DNA of 64,000 nt from Tubiluchus corallicola (lineage: Eukaryota > Priapulida > Priapulimorpha > Priapulimorphida > Tubiluchidae): contig JAQGDQ010000101.1 of the NCBI GenBank assembly GCA_030141605.1, positions 1-64,000 of the forward strand. Reading direction: 5' to 3'. Positions within the stretch are counted from its first letter, which is position 1. Each line of letters starts with the position of its first letter. This document shows positions 62,608-64,000 of the stretch, in pieces. Both the position numbers and the translations under genes were made by a program. Under the pieces are notes generated by a model. That model had not been told where the DNA came from, made no database searches, and worked only from the letters and a program-made list of their open reading frames with translations.

Positions 62608-64000
62608 TTAACTTTGCTGATACAATAGTCTTCTACGTCTGCAGCATTTGGTGCGGAAAAGTTCACAGAAAAGAATCAAGAATGCAATGCCCAAGCCGAA
62701 GAACGCCACCCAAAAGACACTCCGTAGATGGTCTAAATTTATTGACGTCGCACTTACTATTTGGGTTGGTGTCTTCAAGCACCGTTCCGATAGTTGTAGG
62801 ACATCATCTAACAACAACTGCACCATTCCAGTTTGTAACAATGATGCTAGACCATAGTTTAGCGGCTCGGTGTATACACTATTTTTAGGAACTGCTAGAG
62901 CTAATGTCTGCGCATGCGCTTCAGTAATAGGTGCAAAAGAAAATCTGCATTTTTCGTGTGACTTGTAATCCAGTACAACATCCATCTTTGCAAAAATGTC
63001 GCCTATGAAGAAGGTGTACATTCCTGTTAATGTCAACTCTAAACCTTGTTCGTGGTGGGAAACACGTATCGGTCCTTCCTTCTTCATTTTTGTCCACAAC
63101 TCTCCATACGCAGAATTAGGCGCACTGTTTTCCAACATGGTGGCAGAAGAAAACCTGCCATGAATAACAGTTTTTATGTCGCTGTCTATTAACTCTTCTA
63201 ATGTAGTGAATGGATAGCTTTGTTTGCTAACAAACAATTTGCTGAGCAGCATTCCTGTGTACATGGCTGTGATGATGATAGAAAAGATCCACCACCATCC
63301 AATCATCATCCTTGCCGAAATGGAACAAGGCAGATAGTTTCCACCTTTCTGTAAAAACGTTGACAATGTATACTGTGTAAAATATACGATACGTTGCTTG
63401 CTATATTCAAATTGGCCTTCCTTGTTTTTATGTAAGATAGCTTTTCCTTTCCGGTCAATAACGTAGAGTGCAAAAGAAACTGTTAGACTATAAAACAAGA
63501 GAAGAACCCAGACTCTTGTGGTAAACGGTTTCGTTATGTTGAAATCCTCATACTGGTGGTGAGGTGTGATAAAAACCCTTGAGACATCAGCAATGGAAAG
63601 CAAGAAAGTCATGTCATGCATTCTTTCCGTGTTTTGTACCAGCAATCCAAAGACGTCAAAATTCCCGCTTTTAGCTGTCACCTCTGCTCGCTGTGTAGCT
63701 GATACGTAATCTACGGTGTAACTAAAATTCAAAGTTTCGCCAAGCATGGTGAACAAGTTCAGTGTAAACGGTACCAAGTTATCTCTTTTCCAAAGACCTA
63801 ACCTGAGCTCTTTTCCACTAAGTGAATTGATTCCATGTATATTATAAATATTGTGGGTCAGATTTAAACTGGTCACTGACTGGTTATTATAACCTCCATC
63901 ATACTTTGCAACGGGTCTGTTGATAGTTTCAGTATTCATGCACATTCTACTTGTACTGTCAGCTGAAACGGCCACATTAATCGCAAACGTAATACATGAA
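62608..64000 (-). CDS. Divergent ionotropic receptor (IR-type iGluR), 5' end off window
   Basis: An uninterrupted frame reaching the window edge; the first ATGs inside are not convincing starts. Residues are numbered from a GTG codon at 63975. Order: S1 (LRLGLWKRDNLVPF to about 135), TM1 (about 153-173), pore loop (about 198-212), TM3 (about 222-247, ARMMIGWWWIF ... AMYTGMLLSKL), S2 (about 255-400), TM4 (about 417-438), basic tail. R118 in NTERMHDMTF fits the ligand-binding arginine of glutamate receptors. The Ser/Thr-Thr pair and the acidic S2 residue are not in their usual places, and SYTANLAAFL is degenerate. This is the pattern of IRs, which serve chemo-, thermo- or hygrosensing in protostomes. 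The segment CITFAINVAVSA just inside the window edge looks like a signal peptide, so the protein probably lacks the large amino-terminal domain. Confidence 0.88.
   Translation of the reverse strand, partial: SCITFAINVAVSADSTSRMCMNTETINRPVAKYDGGYNNQSVTSLNLTHNIYNIHGINSLSGKELRLGLWKRDNLVPFTLNLFTMLGETLNFSYTVDYVSATQRAEVTAKSGNFDVFGLLVQNTERMHDMTFLLSIADVSRVFITPHHQYEDFNITKPFTTRVWVLLLFYSLTVSFALYVIDRKGKAILHKNKEGQFEYSKQRIVYFTQYTLSTFLQKGGNYLPCSISARMMIGWWWIFSIIITAMYTGMLLSKLFVSKQSYPFTTLEELIDSDIKTVIHGRFSSATMLENSAPNSAYGELWTKMKKEGPIRVSHHEQGLELTLTGMYTFFIGDIFAKMDVVLDYKSHEKCRFSFAPITEAHAQTLALAVPKNSVYTEPLNYGLASLLQTGMVQLLLDDVLQLSERCLKTPTQIVSATSINLDHLRSVFWVAFFGLGIAFLILFCELFRTKCCRRRRLLYQQS

Overview
The window is nuclear DNA from an invertebrate animal. 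The evidence is spliced genes with GT/AG introns, AT-rich spacers, abundant microsatellites and many decayed transposable elements. Gene content points to a protostome: an invertebrate-type D1-like dopamine receptor, a chitin deacetylase with a CBM14 chitin-binding domain, a kainate-type glutamate receptor and a divergent ionotropic receptor (IR). A short CCCTAA array favours a lineage with TTAGGG telomeres over most arthropods, so a mollusc, annelid or relative is plausible. No species can be named.

Layout. From 1 to about 8.3 kb there is no host gene, only simple repeats, inverted-repeat transposons and a Harbinger-like transposase relic. A single-coding-exon dopamine receptor lies at 8349-9719 (minus). 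From 9.7 to 39.2 kb is a gene desert with minisatellites, three LINE fragments, SINE-like units, two hAT-like elements and a 370-bp TATC array. A seven-exon chitin deacetylase gene (minus) runs from 49930 to 39292; its exon phases close exactly on a 727-codon frame. About 2.2 kb away, seven exons of a kainate-type receptor (plus, 52137-61289) encode most of the amino-terminal domain; the signal-peptide exon and the ligand-binding and channel exons are not seen. An uninterrupted IR-type receptor frame (minus, 62608 to the window edge) faces it. If the kainate gene is intact, its missing exons lie beyond 64000 and the IR gene sits inside its intron on the opposite strand.

Function. The dopamine, kainate and IR genes are neuronal or sensory membrane receptors. 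The chitin deacetylase is a secreted cuticle or extracellular-matrix enzyme. Nothing indicates that they form one pathway.

The richest content is transposon archaeology: a three-copy hAT-like family with 8-bp target duplications, a three-copy Harbinger-like family with TWA duplications, several foldback elements, and paired ends carrying a nuclear-receptor-like direct repeat. I found no convincing new molecular system. All gene models are manual readings, with no database search.
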